Source: Chitinophagaceae bacterium
Lineage (GTDB): Bacteria; Bacteroidota; Bacteroidia; Chitinophagales; Chitinophagaceae
Length of the DNA stretch: 64,000 bases
Assembly: GCA_026415715.1 (NCBI GenBank)
Contig: JAOAGO010000007.1
Span: forward strand, 19,762-83,761
Direction of reading: 5' to 3'
Part shown: positions 44,987 to 54,194 of the stretch, piece by piece
Position numbering within the stretch: the first letter of the stretch is position 1
How the letters are laid out: each line of letters begins with the position of its first letter
Notes under the pieces: generated by a model
The model's database searches: none
Told to the model about the DNA's origin: nothing
The model's input: only the letters and a program-made list of their open reading frames with translations
Program-made: the position numbers and the translations under genes

Positions 44987-46339
44987 ATGGGCAGAAAATT
45001 ACTTCTGGATAAGATACACATTGAAGGAATTCGATATTACGACATCTACCGAAAGCACGGGGGTTACCGCAGCGTGGAAAAAGCATTAAAAACAATGAGT
45101 CCGGATCAGGTAACCGAAGAAGTGAAGAAGAGCGGTTTGCGGGGAAGGGGAGGCGCCGGATTTCCGACAGGAATGAAATGGGGTTTTTTGGCCAAACCGG
45201 AAGGCGTACCACGCTATTTAGTGGTGAATGCTGACGAAAGCGAGCCGGGAACGTTCAAAGATCGTTACCTGATGGAGTTTATTCCGCATCTGCTGATTGA
45301 GGGAATGATTGTTTCGTCTTATGCGCTTGGTTCTAACCGTTCATATATATACATACGTGGCGAGTATGCATGGATTGTGGATATTTTAGATCAGGCCATT
45401 GCGGAAGCCCGGAATCACGGATGGTTGGGGAAAAACATCCTGGGCAGCGGATTTGACTGCGAGATTTACATCCATCGCGGCGCCGGAGCTTATATCTGCG
45501 GAGAAGAAACGGCCTTGCTGGAGTCGCTCGAAGGCAAAAGAGGCAATCCGAGAATCAAGCCGCCTTTTCCCGCCGTAAAAGGGTTGTGGGGTTGTCCTAC
45601 GGTGGTAAATAACGTGGAAACCATTGCGGCCGTTGTGCCAATCATCAACGACGGAGGTGAGGAGTATGCCAAAATAGGTACGGGAAAATCTACCGGCACC
45701 AAGCTTATCAGCGCCTGCGGCAATGTGCGAAAGCCCGGCGTGTACGAAATAGAGATGAATATTTCGGTGGAAGAATTTATTTACAGCGATGAATACTGCG
45801 GTGGAATAGCCAACGGGCGACGGTTGAAAGCAGCTATCCCCGGAGGTTCGTCTGTACCCATATTGCCGGCCAATCTGCTTTTAAAAACCGCAAAAGGAGA
45901 AAAGCGGATGATGACTTACGAAAGCCTGGCCGACGGAGGGTTTGAAAGCGGCACCATGATGGGTTCGGGCGGATTCATTGTGCTGGATGAAGACCAGTGT
46001 ATTGTTCGGCACACTTATACCCTGACCCGTTTTTACCGTCACGAAAGCTGCGGACAGTGTTCGCCCTGCCGGGAAGGAACGGGATGGATGGAAAAAATAT
46101 TATGGAATATAGAAACCGGAAAGGGCAAGATGAGCGATATAGATTTGCTCTGGGATATACAACGGAAAATTGAAGGAAACACCATTTGTCCGCTGGGCGA
46201 TGCGGCAGCCTGGCCGGTGGCTTCGGCCATACGCCATTTCCGGGATGAGTTTGAGTGGCATGTACTTTTTCCGGAGGAGGCGCAGAGAAGAAATTTCGGG
46301 CTGGCGCATTATGCGGATCCATTGAAAGTGGCGGTATAA
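44987..46339 (+). CDS. nuoF: NADH-quinone oxidoreductase subunit F
   Basis: Binds NADH, FMN and the [4Fe-4S] cluster N3; the entry point for electrons. The 450-residue protein has the FMN/NADH site GLRGRGGAGFPTGMKWGF and NADESEPGTFKDR, the GAGAYICGEETALLESLEG segment, and the cluster ligands in ESCGQCSPCREGTGW plus a later Cys in NTICPLGDAA. Complete. A two-gene foreign module follows directly and separates it from nuoG. Confidence 0.97.
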   Translation: MGRKLLLDKIHIEGIRYYDIYRKHGGYRSVEKALKTMSPDQVTEEVKKSGLRGRGGAGFPTGMKWGFLAKPEGVPRYLVVNADESEPGTFKDRYLMEFIPHLLIEGMIVSSYALGSNRSYIYIRGEYAWIVDILDQAIAEARNHGWLGKNILGSGFDCEIYIHRGAGAYICGEETALLESLEGKRGNPRIKPPFPAVKGLWGCPTVVNNVETIAAVVPIINDGGEEYAKIGTGKSTGTKLISACGNVRKPGVYEIEMNISVEEFIYSDEYCGGIANGRRLKAAIPGGSSVPILPANLLLKTAKGEKRMMTYESLADGGFESGTMMGSGGFIVLDEDQCIVRHTYTLTRFYRHESCGQCSPCREGTGWMEKILWNIETGKGKMSDIDLLWDIQRKIEGNTICPLGDAAAWPVASAIRHFRDEFEWHVLFPEEAQRRNFGLAHYADPLKVAV

Positions 46340-46399
46340 AATATCTGTTCCTTGCCAGTTTGATTAAAAGCTTAAGAACCGGATAATTTGGGGTATAAA

Positions 46400-47425
46400 A
46401 TGAGTCATGTTCGTAAGATAGAAATTAAAAATTTCAAATCCATCCGTCATGTCCTATTAAATGAGTGCAGGCGGGTGAATTTGCTTATTGGTCCGCCCAA
46501 TGTGGGGAAAAGTAATTTTTTAGAGGGATTGAGTTTAATGATGATTATTGATTTCCTTAAAACTCAACCGACTCCTTCTGGGTCAACATATAAAAATGTA
46601 TGCAGATACTCTGAACTTAGCGAATTGTTTTATAACGGAGATTTGGAATTGGAAATTCAAGTATTCATTGAAAATATACAAATGTATTTGAAATACAAAA
46701 ATTCTAATACTTTAACGGTAGAAGTTCATTTCCTTTATCAAAACTCTTCTATTAATGAAGAATTCTCTTTAGGAAAAAATGGATTTATTTGGCAACAGAA
46801 AAGAACAGCCAATAAACCGCTTAATGCGTTGAAATTTAAAAAATACTACTTTCAATTTATTTCATTTGATGACTCAGAAAATTATTTAATACTAGAATCA
46901 CCCTATGGACAAAATTTGCATCTTCTTTTAAGACACAACAGCGTTTTACGCGAAGAATGCGGGAAATTATTTAAAGATTTTAATTTGAAATTAATTTTTG
47001 ATGAAAATAAAAATTTGCACATTCAGAAAGAGTTAGACACATTTAGCGCTTTTAAAATACCCTTTTATCAGGTGGCTGATACTTTGCAAAGACTCATTTT
47101 TCACAAAGCTGCTATTCTTTCCAACAAAGACTCCATCCTGTTGTTTGAAGAACCGGAAGCACATATGTTTCCGCCTTATATCTCTAATTTAACAGCTGAC
47201 ATTATTCATGATGAAAATAATAATCAATACTTTATTTCCACTCATAGTCCTTATGTGGTGAGCGATTTTATGGAAAATCTGAGTTCAGAAGAATTAGCTA
47301 TTTATATATTCAATTATGATAAAACAGAGGGAATGACTGTTGTGCACCGCCTGAGTGAAAAAGAATTTCATGTAGCGTCACAGTTCGGATATGATTTTTT
47401 TATGAATCTTGATCATTTTATTTAA
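46400..47425 (+). CDS. Compact AAA/ABC-type ATPase (RloA/OLD-like) inserted in nuo
   Basis: A 341-residue ATPase of the AAA_15/AAA_21 kind found in OLD, RloA and PARIS AriA proteins. It opens with RKIEIKNFKSIRHVLLNECRRVNLLIGPPNVGKSNFLEG, in which G31-S38 is the Walker A. The C-terminal half has Walker B SILLFEEPEAHMFP with the catalytic Glu, then the FISTHSPYVVSDF switch segment. Between them lies ~200 residues of mixed alpha/beta sequence, with no long coiled coil. All ATPase motifs are intact. It is noticeably A/T-rich beside nuoF and nuoG. The start is ATG 46400; a TTG at 46388 also opens the frame. Its partner begins 12 bp after its stop. A role in defence is inferred from family and architecture. 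Confidence 0.82.
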   Translation: MSHVRKIEIKNFKSIRHVLLNECRRVNLLIGPPNVGKSNFLEGLSLMMIIDFLKTQPTPSGSTYKNVCRYSELSELFYNGDLELEIQVFIENIQMYLKYKNSNTLTVEVHFLYQNSSINEEFSLGKNGFIWQQKRTANKPLNALKFKKYYFQFISFDDSENYLILESPYGQNLHLLLRHNSVLREECGKLFKDFNLKLIFDENKNLHIQKELDTFSAFKIPFYQVADTLQRLIFHKAAILSNKDSILLFEEPEAHMFPPYISNLTADIIHDENNNQYFISTHSPYVVSDFMENLSSEELAIYIFNYDKTEGMTVVHRLSEKEFHVASQFGYDFFMNLDHFI

Positions 47426-47436
47426 GAGTAATAAGG

Positions 47437-48012
47437 ATGATTGATATTCACCTTTGTTTTGTGCCTGAGTGTTATTTTGATACCGTTCTTTGTAAGTTCC
47501 TGATAGGAACCAATGAAAGATTAAAACATACGAAAGGATGTTTTAATGTGGTAAATCGTTTTCGAGTTATTCACCAGAAAAAGGGAGATATGTATGATAA
47601 GCCATTTGGAGTAGGGATTATAGATAAAGACAAAAGAGAACCTGATTATTTGAAAGAGTGTAATAAAATAGCTACTGTAGAGGACATGGTAATTGTGTGG
47701 AAGCATAAAGATGTTTCAAAAAAACATTTTATCATTCAGTTGAATCCTCCGCTGGAGCAATGGATATTGACAATATGTTTGAGGAATGGTTTAGATATTA
47801 AACAATTTGGTTTTAGCGAGGATCCTAAAAAGTTAAAAAAACAACTCATGGTTGCGACAAATGAATCCGACCCACAAATTAATAATTTGGTTAAGGCAAT
47901 TGTTCAATTAAATGATAATGTAATTCTAAAGCTTAAGAAGATTCTTAAATATTTATGGAAAAATAATGTCGACTCGGATATAAAAGAATTAATTTTTATA
48001 GCGAAAAATTAA
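47437..48012 (+). CDS. Possible TOPRIM/RloB-like partner of the ATPase
   Basis: A 191-residue protein that I do not recognise with certainty. Its residues follow the order expected of a small TOPRIM-like fold: an early strand with an acidic residue (HLCFVPECYFD, E11 and D15), then a strand ending in D63-x-D65 (FGVGIIDKDKREPDY), then LNPPLEQWIL (E107), which closely recalls the NPcfElWl motif of RloB. The usual Gly after the first Glu is missing. The C-terminal third is Lys-rich and helical. It starts 12 bp after the ATPase gene and stops 13 bp before nuoG. If the reading is right, it would be a nuclease or effector released or activated by the ATPase. Codon use is A/T-rich, like its partner. 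Confidence 0.6.
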   Translation: MIDIHLCFVPECYFDTVLCKFLIGTNERLKHTKGCFNVVNRFRVIHQKKGDMYDKPFGVGIIDKDKREPDYLKECNKIATVEDMVIVWKHKDVSKKHFIIQLNPPLEQWILTICLRNGLDIKQFGFSEDPKKLKKQLMVATNESDPQINNLVKAIVQLNDNVILKLKKILKYLWKNNVDSDIKELIFIAKN

Positions 48013-48025
48013 AACTAATTTCATC

Positions 48026-49114
48026 ATGTCAGAACAAAAACTTTTTAAAGTAACCATTGACAATATTACCATTGAAGTTGAGCCCGGCACAACCATATTG
48101 CAGGCCGCCCGAAAAATCGGCGGGGAAGTGGCGCCGCCGGCTATGTGTTATTACACCCATTTAAAAGACAGTGGCGGAAAATGCCGAACCTGTCTGGTAG
48201 AAGTAGCCCAGAGCAGCGCTGCCGATCCGCGGCCCATGCCGAAGCTGGTCGCTTCGTGCCGCACGGCCGTAATGGATGGCATGGTGGTAAAAAATATTAC
48301 CAGCCAGAGAGTGCTGGACGCCAGAGCGGGGGTAGTGGAATTTTTATTGATTAATCATCCGCTGGACTGTCCGATTTGCGATCAGGCCGGCGAATGCCAC
48401 CTGCAGGATTTAAGTTATGTGCACGGAAAAGCCGGAACCCGTTACGAATTTGAACGGCGCACCTTTGAAAAAGAAGATATCGGGCCATACATTCAGTTAC
48501 ATATGACCCGGTGCATTCTTTGTTACCGCTGCACGTATGTGGCTGATCAGCTTACGGACTACAGGGTACACGGTGTGCTGGACCGCGGCGACCATGCTGA
48601 AATTTCTACCTATATTTCAAAGGCTATAGATAATGATTTCAGCGGCAACATGATTGACGTGTGTCCGGTAGGCGCTCTGACAGACAAAACATTTCGGTTT
48701 AAAAACAGAGTCTGGTTTACCAAACCGGTAGATGCGCATCGTGATTGCGATACATGCTGCGGAAAAGTTACGCTTTGGTTTCGGGGCGATGACGTACTTC
48801 GGGTGACTGCCCGTAAAGATGAATGGGGCGAGGTACAAACTTTTGATGGCAAGCCGGGCTGGATATGTAATGAATGTCGTTTCCATAAAAAGAAAAAAAG
48901 CGACTGGATTATTGAAGGGCCAACCCGAATAAGCCGTCATTCCGTTATTTCTCAGGGCCATTATGTGGGATTAAAAATTCCAAAAGAAACCCTGCCGGAT
49001 GTGATGGATGGACGGCCCCCGAAATTACTAATGGATATTCATGATGTGAGCGATGTAAACAAAGTGGATTTGTCGGCCTTGCCGGGGCCTGCCACCAGCG
49101 ATACGTTTCAATAA
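48026..49114 (+). CDS. nuoG: NADH-quinone oxidoreductase subunit G, short form
   Basis: Fe-S subunit of the NADH module, 362 residues. It has the [2Fe-2S] N1b region (PAMCYYTHLKDSGGKCRTC and a later SCRTAV), the His/Cys-ligated cluster N5 (HPLDCPICDQAGECHLQD), the N4 ligands (CILCYRCTYVADQL and DVCPVGALTDK), and a further Cys set (DCDTCCG and CNECRF). The large molybdopterin-oxidoreductase-like domain of E. coli NuoG (~900 residues) is absent; the protein ends ~80 residues after the last Cys set in a polar tail. Short NuoG proteins are known in Bacteroidota, so this is not read as a truncation. Confidence 0.92.
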   Translation: MSEQKLFKVTIDNITIEVEPGTTILQAARKIGGEVAPPAMCYYTHLKDSGGKCRTCLVEVAQSSAADPRPMPKLVASCRTAVMDGMVVKNITSQRVLDARAGVVEFLLINHPLDCPICDQAGECHLQDLSYVHGKAGTRYEFERRTFEKEDIGPYIQLHMTRCILCYRCTYVADQLTDYRVHGVLDRGDHAEISTYISKAIDNDFSGNMIDVCPVGALTDKTFRFKNRVWFTKPVDAHRDCDTCCGKVTLWFRGDDVLRVTARKDEWGEVQTFDGKPGWICNECRFHKKKKSDWIIEGPTRISRHSVISQGHYVGLKIPKETLPDVMDGRPPKLLMDIHDVSDVNKVDLSALPGPATSDTFQ

Positions 49115-49142
49115 TTCAGTGAAATAAAAAATTTCATCGAAG

Positions 49143-50189
49143 ATGTTATTAGCTATTGACTACATGTTCGTTCTGGGAAAGGTTATTTTGATAGGGGCTG
49201 TTATCGGTCTGTCTTTTTTTATTGCCATGTACACAACGTACTTTGAAAGAAAAATTGCGGCATGGATGCAGGATCGTATCGGCCCGAACAGGGCCGGCCC
49301 GTTCGGCATTTTGCAACCTTTAGCCGATGGAGCCAAGTTGTTTTTTAAAGAAGAAATTATACCCTTAGCCTCAAACCGTTTTTTGTTTATCCTGGGTCCG
49401 GCGCTGGCCATGATGATGGCTCTCATCACCAGTGCGGTTATTCCGTGGGGGTTGCCTTACGTTTCAGAAAACGGTAAAATATTTCCTTTACAGATTGCCG
49501 ATGTTGACATCGGCATCCTGTATATATTCGGAGTCATCAGCATGGGAGTGTACGGCATCATGATTGGGGGATGGGCTTCAAACAATAAATTCTCGCTACT
49601 GGCAGCAATACGGGGCGCCTCACAAATGGTTTCTTATGAATTGCCCATGGGCCTTTCCCTGCTGGCCGTACTGTTTATGACCGGTTCGTTGAAGATGAGT
49701 GTAATTGTAGAGCATCAGATGCAAAATGCCTGGCATATCGTGTATCAACCCATTGGTTTTTTCATTTTTTTCGTTTGTGCACTGGCAGAAACCAATCGAA
49801 CGCCTTTTGACCTGCCCGAAGCCGAAAATGAACTGAATTTCGGATATCATCAGGAATATTCTTCCATGAAGCTGGGCTTGTATCTTTTTGCCGAATATAT
49901 CAACATGTTTATCAGCAGTGCGGTAATAGCTACTTTATATCTCGGAGGATATGATATTCCGTTTGTCAATGAAAGCGCATGGGGGTTAAGTCCGTTGTGG
50001 ATGTCCGTCATCAGTTTCTGTGTGCTGATGGCGAAGATTTTGTTTTTGCTTTTTGTATTTATCTGGATACGATGGACTATACCGCGATTTCGCTATGATC
50101 AGTTAATGAATCTCGGTTGGCGGAAGCTGATTCCGCTGGCTTTGCTCAATATGATTCTGACCGCCCTCATAATGCTGATATTTAAATGA
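49143..50189 (+). CDS. nuoH: NADH-quinone oxidoreductase subunit H
   Basis: Membrane subunit that joins the two arms and forms part of the quinone chamber. The 348 residues span about eight helices. Family motifs seen are ERKIAAWMQDRIGPNRAGP, GASQMVSYELPMGL, and the LAETNRTPFDLPEAENEL loop with its conserved Glu residues. Complete. Confidence 0.97.
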   Translation: MLLAIDYMFVLGKVILIGAVIGLSFFIAMYTTYFERKIAAWMQDRIGPNRAGPFGILQPLADGAKLFFKEEIIPLASNRFLFILGPALAMMMALITSAVIPWGLPYVSENGKIFPLQIADVDIGILYIFGVISMGVYGIMIGGWASNNKFSLLAAIRGASQMVSYELPMGLSLLAVLFMTGSLKMSVIVEHQMQNAWHIVYQPIGFFIFFVCALAETNRTPFDLPEAENELNFGYHQEYSSMKLGLYLFAEYINMFISSAVIATLYLGGYDIPFVNESAWGLSPLWMSVISFCVLMAKILFLLFVFIWIRWTIPRFRYDQLMNLGWRKLIPLALLNMILTALIMLIFK

Positions 50190-50310
50190 GTTGAGGCAGA
50201 AACGTTATCAGGCGGAACGTGTTTATTTTGAATTCGTAAAAGTATAGTCCATGCGGTTGTATTCATAACGGAAAAAACAATGAAACAACTATATTTGCCA
50301 ATCTTTTGAT

Positions 50311-50877
50311 ATGCGATTAACCAACAGAGCAGTAGAAGTGAACCGGAAACCTATGACGTTTCTGGAAAGCCTTTATGTATGGAATATTGCCAAAGGAATG
50401 GGCATTACCTTAAGGCATTTGTTTAAGAAAAAAGTAACCATACAATATCCTGAACAGAAGCGACCCTTTTCGAAAGTGTTCAGAGGCCTTCACATCCTGA
50501 ACAGGGATGAAGAGGGCAGGGAGCGCTGCACGGCATGCGGATTATGTGCCGTTGCCTGCCCGGCAGAGGCCATTACTATGGAAGCAGCCGAAAGAAAACC
50601 CGGCGAAGAACATTTATACCGCGAAGAGAAATATGCGGCCAAATACGAAATTAATATGCTCAGATGCATATTCTGCGGTTTATGTGAAGAGGCCTGTCCG
50701 AAAGATGCCATTTATCTCACACAAACTTTTGCTCCTGCAAACTATGCCCGTGAAGGATTTATATATAAGAAAGAAGACTTGCTGATACCGCATCCGATTC
50801 ATGAGCCGGAGGCATATCAGAAAGCTTTGGGTAATATAGAAGAAAGAAAAATACAGAAAGGAAAAACCACAGCTTAA
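50311..50877 (+). CDS. nuoI: NADH-quinone oxidoreductase subunit I
   Basis: Ferredoxin-like subunit carrying [4Fe-4S] clusters N6a and N6b. The two four-Cys motifs are RCTACGLCAVACPAEAI and RCIFCGLCEEACPKDAI. The N-terminal part (AKGMGITLRHLFKKKVTIQYPEQ) matches the family. 188 residues. The gap of ~120 bp before it shows no gene. Its TAA shares one base with the nuoJ ATG. Confidence 0.97.
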   Translation: MRLTNRAVEVNRKPMTFLESLYVWNIAKGMGITLRHLFKKKVTIQYPEQKRPFSKVFRGLHILNRDEEGRERCTACGLCAVACPAEAITMEAAERKPGEEHLYREEKYAAKYEINMLRCIFCGLCEEACPKDAIYLTQTFAPANYAREGFIYKKEDLLIPHPIHEPEAYQKALGNIEERKIQKGKTTA

Positions 50878-51383
50878 TGGGAATTGCTCAAATTGTATTC
50901 TGGATTCTGACGGGGGTGGCCATCTTCAGTGCATTAATGGTGATTACCCGAAAAAACCCCGTACACAGCGTGTTGTGGCTCATCGTAACCTTTTTTGCCA
51001 TTTCCGGACATTACATAATGATGAATGCTCAGTTTCTGGCCGTTGTCAATATCATTGTGTATGCCGGAGCCATCATGGTTTTGTTTTTATTCGTGATTAT
51101 GCTGATGAACCTGAAGCGGGAAACCGAACCACGCGGCAGAGGGTGGATGAAAGCCGTAGGAGTACTGGCCGGCTGTTGCCTTCTGCTGGTTTTTATAGCA
51201 GCTTTAAGAGATGCTTCGCTGAAACAACAGCAGGTACAACTCAATGAAGGAAATATCGGATTAATAAAAGTACTCGGCAAGGAATTGTTTACCACCTATG
51301 TAGTTCCGTTTGAAATCAGCAGTGTTTTGTTTTTAAGCGCTATGGTGGGCGCCGTTGTATTGGGAAAAAAAGAATCGGCATGA
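50877..51383 (+). CDS. nuoJ: NADH-quinone oxidoreductase subunit J
   Basis: Membrane subunit with five predicted helices, 168 residues. The conserved third helix VVNIIVYAGAIMVLFLFVIML is present. The start overlaps nuoI, and its TGA overlaps the ATG of the next gene (ATGA), which is not a nuo gene. Confidence 0.94.
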   Translation: MGIAQIVFWILTGVAIFSALMVITRKNPVHSVLWLIVTFFAISGHYIMMNAQFLAVVNIIVYAGAIMVLFLFVIMLMNLKRETEPRGRGWMKAVGVLAGCCLLLVFIAALRDASLKQQQVQLNEGNIGLIKVLGKELFTTYVVPFEISSVLFLSAMVGAVVLGKKESA

Positions 51384-51952
51384 AACGTAAATTTCTTATG
51401 TTGTCGGTTGGATTTTGGGCCTCACTGAGAGCTGTTCAGGCTCAGATAAAAATACCCGACCTTGATTTGGAAAATTTTTCTTTAGATCAGCTTTTAGGAA
51501 AAGTGCTGATAGTAAAACAAGGCTGGGCGCCTCAGTTTTTTTCGGGTAAAAAAAGAATTCCGAGATTACAGATTGTAAGAGATTTATTAGCCACCCGAAA
51601 AAACAGTGAAATTAACAGGCTGTTCAATATTTTCCGTACCGGGAGAACCATATACAGAATTACAAACTATGCCGGGGCAGCCATAAGTATATACGGAGCC
51701 GTGAAACAAATTGCCCGAAACTCCGACAGTACGTTGAATAATGCAAAGGGTTGGATTTATGCGGGTTTAAGTTCCGTTTCGGCCGGAACAATCGTTAAGC
51801 TTTTAACAAAAGGCGCATCATATAAAGCCGTGGATATGTTCGGAGGGATGATAAAAAAGAAAATAAAGGACATTATTTCATTAGACGTCATGCCTTCTCA
51901 AAATTATCTGGGAGGCATGGAGGGAAAAGTGGTACTCACCGTAAAATGGTAA
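51380..51952 (+). CDS. Exported protein of unknown function between nuoJ and nuoK
   Basis: A 190-residue protein with a signal peptide ([21 protein letters not shown], cleavage near residue 22). The mature part is basic, with two mildly hydrophobic helices in the middle ([16 protein letters not shown] and [19 protein letters not shown]) and a Gly-containing strand-like end. No known domain is recognised. It overlaps nuoJ by four bases and ends two bases before nuoK, so it is fully embedded in the operon and probably translationally coupled. A role in complex I is possible but unproven. Confidence 0.75.
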   Translation: MKRKFLMLSVGFWASLRAVQAQIKIPDLDLENFSLDQLLGKVLIVKQGWAPQFFSGKKRIPRLQIVRDLLATRKNSEINRLFNIFRTGRTIYRITNYAGAAISIYGAVKQIARNSDSTLNNAKGWIYAGLSSVSAGTIVKLLTKGASYKAVDMFGGMIKKKIKDIISLDVMPSQNYLGGMEGKVVLTVKW

Positions 51953-51953
51953 T

Positions 51954-52289
51954 ATGCCGGTAAATTATTACATCTATCTTTCGGTTGCCTTATTTGTCAT
52001 CGGATTAATTGGCGTATTGACCCGAAGAAATGCCATCATCATTTTCATGTGCATTGAATTAATGCTGAATGCCGTGAATTTACTTCTGGTGGCATTTTCA
52101 AAAATGCATCATCTGAAAGCCGCTGCCGGAAATGCGGCAACCACTGCCGGTTCGGAAGCGCAATTGTTTGTATTTTTCAGCATGGTGGTGGCAGCAGCCG
52201 AAGTAAGTGTAGGACTTGCGCTCATTGTTATGTTATATCGAAATATACATTCCGTTGATGTTAATTTCTTAAATCGTTTGAAGTATTAG
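51954..52289 (+). CDS. nuoK: NADH-quinone oxidoreductase subunit K
   Basis: Small antiporter-like (MrpC-type) membrane subunit, 111 residues, three helices. The two conserved intramembrane Glu are in [14 protein letters not shown] and [14 protein letters not shown]. The start lies two bases after the preceding stop. Confidence 0.96.
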   Translation: MPVNYYIYLSVALFVIGLIGVLTRRNAIIIFMCIELMLNAVNLLLVAFSKMHHLKAAAGNAATTAGSEAQLFVFFSMVVAAAEVSVGLALIVMLYRNIHSVDVNFLNRLKY

Positions 52290-52298
52290 AAAAAGATT

Positions 52299-54194
52299 AT
52301 GCAAAACAACTCGCCTGTATTTTATCTGATTCCGCTGCTGCCGCTTATCGGATTTCTGATAAACGGACTGGGCCGTCGCATTTTATCCAAAACGGCGATA
52401 GCCCTGGTGGGTTCAGGTGTTGTACTGGGTTCTTTTCTTTTAAGTCTTCTGGTGTTTTTTCAGGTAAAATCCGGCAGCACATTCAACCCGCATTACTTTA
52501 CGATTTTTTCGGTGGATTATCTCACTGTTCCGTTTGCATTTAAAATTGATCCCTTAAGCTCTCTTTTTCTTTTAATCATTACCGGCGTTGGGTTTTTGAT
52601 TCATGTTTATTCTGCGGCTTACATGCATCATGAAGACCAGCCGCATTACGGCCGGTATTTTTCATATCTGAATTTGTTTGTCTTTTTCATGTTGTTGCTG
52701 GTGCTGGGTTCCAACTTTGTGGTATTGTTTATCGGCTGGGAAGGCGTAGGGCTATGTTCATACCTTTTGATCGGTTATTGGTTTAAAAATCAGGACTATA
52801 CCCGGGCGGCAAACAAAGCCTTTATCATGAACCGCATCGGTGATGTGGCTTTTCTGGTGGCATTATTCTGGATGATAACTAAATTTCATTCGGTAACTTT
52901 CAGCGACGTGCTCAGTATTCCGAACATCAATGCAAAGCTTAAGCCCGTTGACATTACGATAATCACCTTGTTGTTATTTATTGGCGCTACCGGAAAAAGC
53001 GCTCAGATTCCGTTATATACCTGGCTTCCGGATGCCATGGCCGGTCCTACGCCGGTATCGGCATTGATACATGCGGCTACAATGGTAACGGCCGGCATTT
53101 ATATGGTGGCCCGCTGTAGTTTTCTGTATAACATGGCACCGGTTACGCAGCAAATAGTGGCATCGGTAGGTATTGTAACGGCGCTTACGGCCGCCACGAT
53201 TGCACTGAAACAATTCGATATCAAGAAAGTGCTGGCCTATTCCACCGTCAGTCAGTTAGGTTTTATGTTCCTTGCCCTGGGAAGCGGCGCCTACGTGGCT
53301 GCCGTATTTCATGTCATGACGCATGCTTTCTTCAAAGCGCTGCTGTTTCTGGGCAGCGGAAGCGTTATTCATGCCATGGGAGGTGAGCAGGACATAAGGA
53401 ACATGGGCGGATTAAAACAAAAACTAAAAATCACCTGGTTTACATTTTTAACAGGTTGTATTGCCATTGCCGGCATACCCCCCCTGAGCGGATTTTTTTC
53501 CAAAGATGCCATCCTTTTGGGGGCTTATCTGAATGACCCGTTACTGTATGGCCTGGCTCTGATCGGCGCCATGCTCACGGCATTTTACATGTTCCGTTTG
53601 TTATTTATCACATTTCACGGAGAATTCAGAGGCACGGAACATCAGAAACATCATTTACATGAAAGTCCGCCGGCCATGACCATTCCGCTAATCATTTTGG
53701 CTGTATTATCCGCCGTAGGCGGTTGGATAGGCATACCTTCCGCTTTAATGCATGGCGGCGACCGGATAACCGGATTTCTGGAACCCTCCGTCGTTACACT
53801 GAAAACACATCACCTGTCTCACAGCAAAGAATATCTGCTGATGGCGTTATCTTCCGGAGTGGCATTGATTTCTGTTTTTGTTGCCGGGTTGTTTTACAGA
53901 AATTATAAACCGGCAGAAGTGCGGGGCTTTGGAAAAGTGTTGGAAAACAAATGGTATGTAGATGAATTTTATGATAAACTGATAGTCCGCCCCCTGGACA
54001 GGTTGGCATTGTGGCTGAAACAATTTACTGAACCCAAACTTATTGACGGATTTATAAACGGCATCGGCAAATCCGTGCAATGGAGCAGCCGTACGATTCG
54101 CTATCTGCAAAGCGGACAAACGGGAAGTTATATTTTATTGATGGTTATAAGTATGGTAGTGTTGCTGGCCATCCAGTTCTTTGTAAAAAAATAA
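52299..54194 (+). CDS. nuoL: NADH-quinone oxidoreductase subunit L
   Basis: Largest proton-pumping, antiporter-like subunit, 631 residues and ~16 helices. It has FIGWEGVGLCSYLLIGYW with the key Glu, QIPLYTWLPDAMAGPTPVSALIHAATMVTAGIY with the pumping Lys region, the DIKKVLAYSTVSQLGFM segment, and the C-terminal amphipathic lateral helix and anchor. Complete. The next gene starts 231 bp later; that gap shows no gene. Confidence 0.97.
   Translation: MQNNSPVFYLIPLLPLIGFLINGLGRRILSKTAIALVGSGVVLGSFLLSLLVFFQVKSGSTFNPHYFTIFSVDYLTVPFAFKIDPLSSLFLLIITGVGFLIHVYSAAYMHHEDQPHYGRYFSYLNLFVFFMLLLVLGSNFVVLFIGWEGVGLCSYLLIGYWFKNQDYTRAANKAFIMNRIGDVAFLVALFWMITKFHSVTFSDVLSIPNINAKLKPVDITIITLLLFIGATGKSAQIPLYTWLPDAMAGPTPVSALIHAATMVTAGIYMVARCSFLYNMAPVTQQIVASVGIVTALTAATIALKQFDIKKVLAYSTVSQLGFMFLALGSGAYVAAVFHVMTHAFFKALLFLGSGSVIHAMGGEQDIRNMGGLKQKLKITWFTFLTGCIAIAGIPPLSGFFSKDAILLGAYLNDPLLYGLALIGAMLTAFYMFRLLFITFHGEFRGTEHQKHHLHESPPAMTIPLIILAVLSAVGGWIGIPSALMHGGDRITGFLEPSVVTLKTHHLSHSKEYLLMALSSGVALISVFVAGLFYRNYKPAEVRGFGKVLENKWYVDEFYDKLIVRPLDRLALWLKQFTEPKLIDGFINGIGKSVQWSSRTIRYLQSGQTGSYILLMVISMVVLLAIQFFVKK

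Noticed and set aside
46340..48025. Transposon or integron carrying the ATPase pair
   Set aside because: No terminal inverted repeats, target duplication, transposase or integrase could be found at either junction.
48026..49114. Truncation of nuoG by the neighbouring two-gene insertion
   Set aside because: The insertion is upstream of an intact nuoG start, and short NuoG proteins are known in this phylum.
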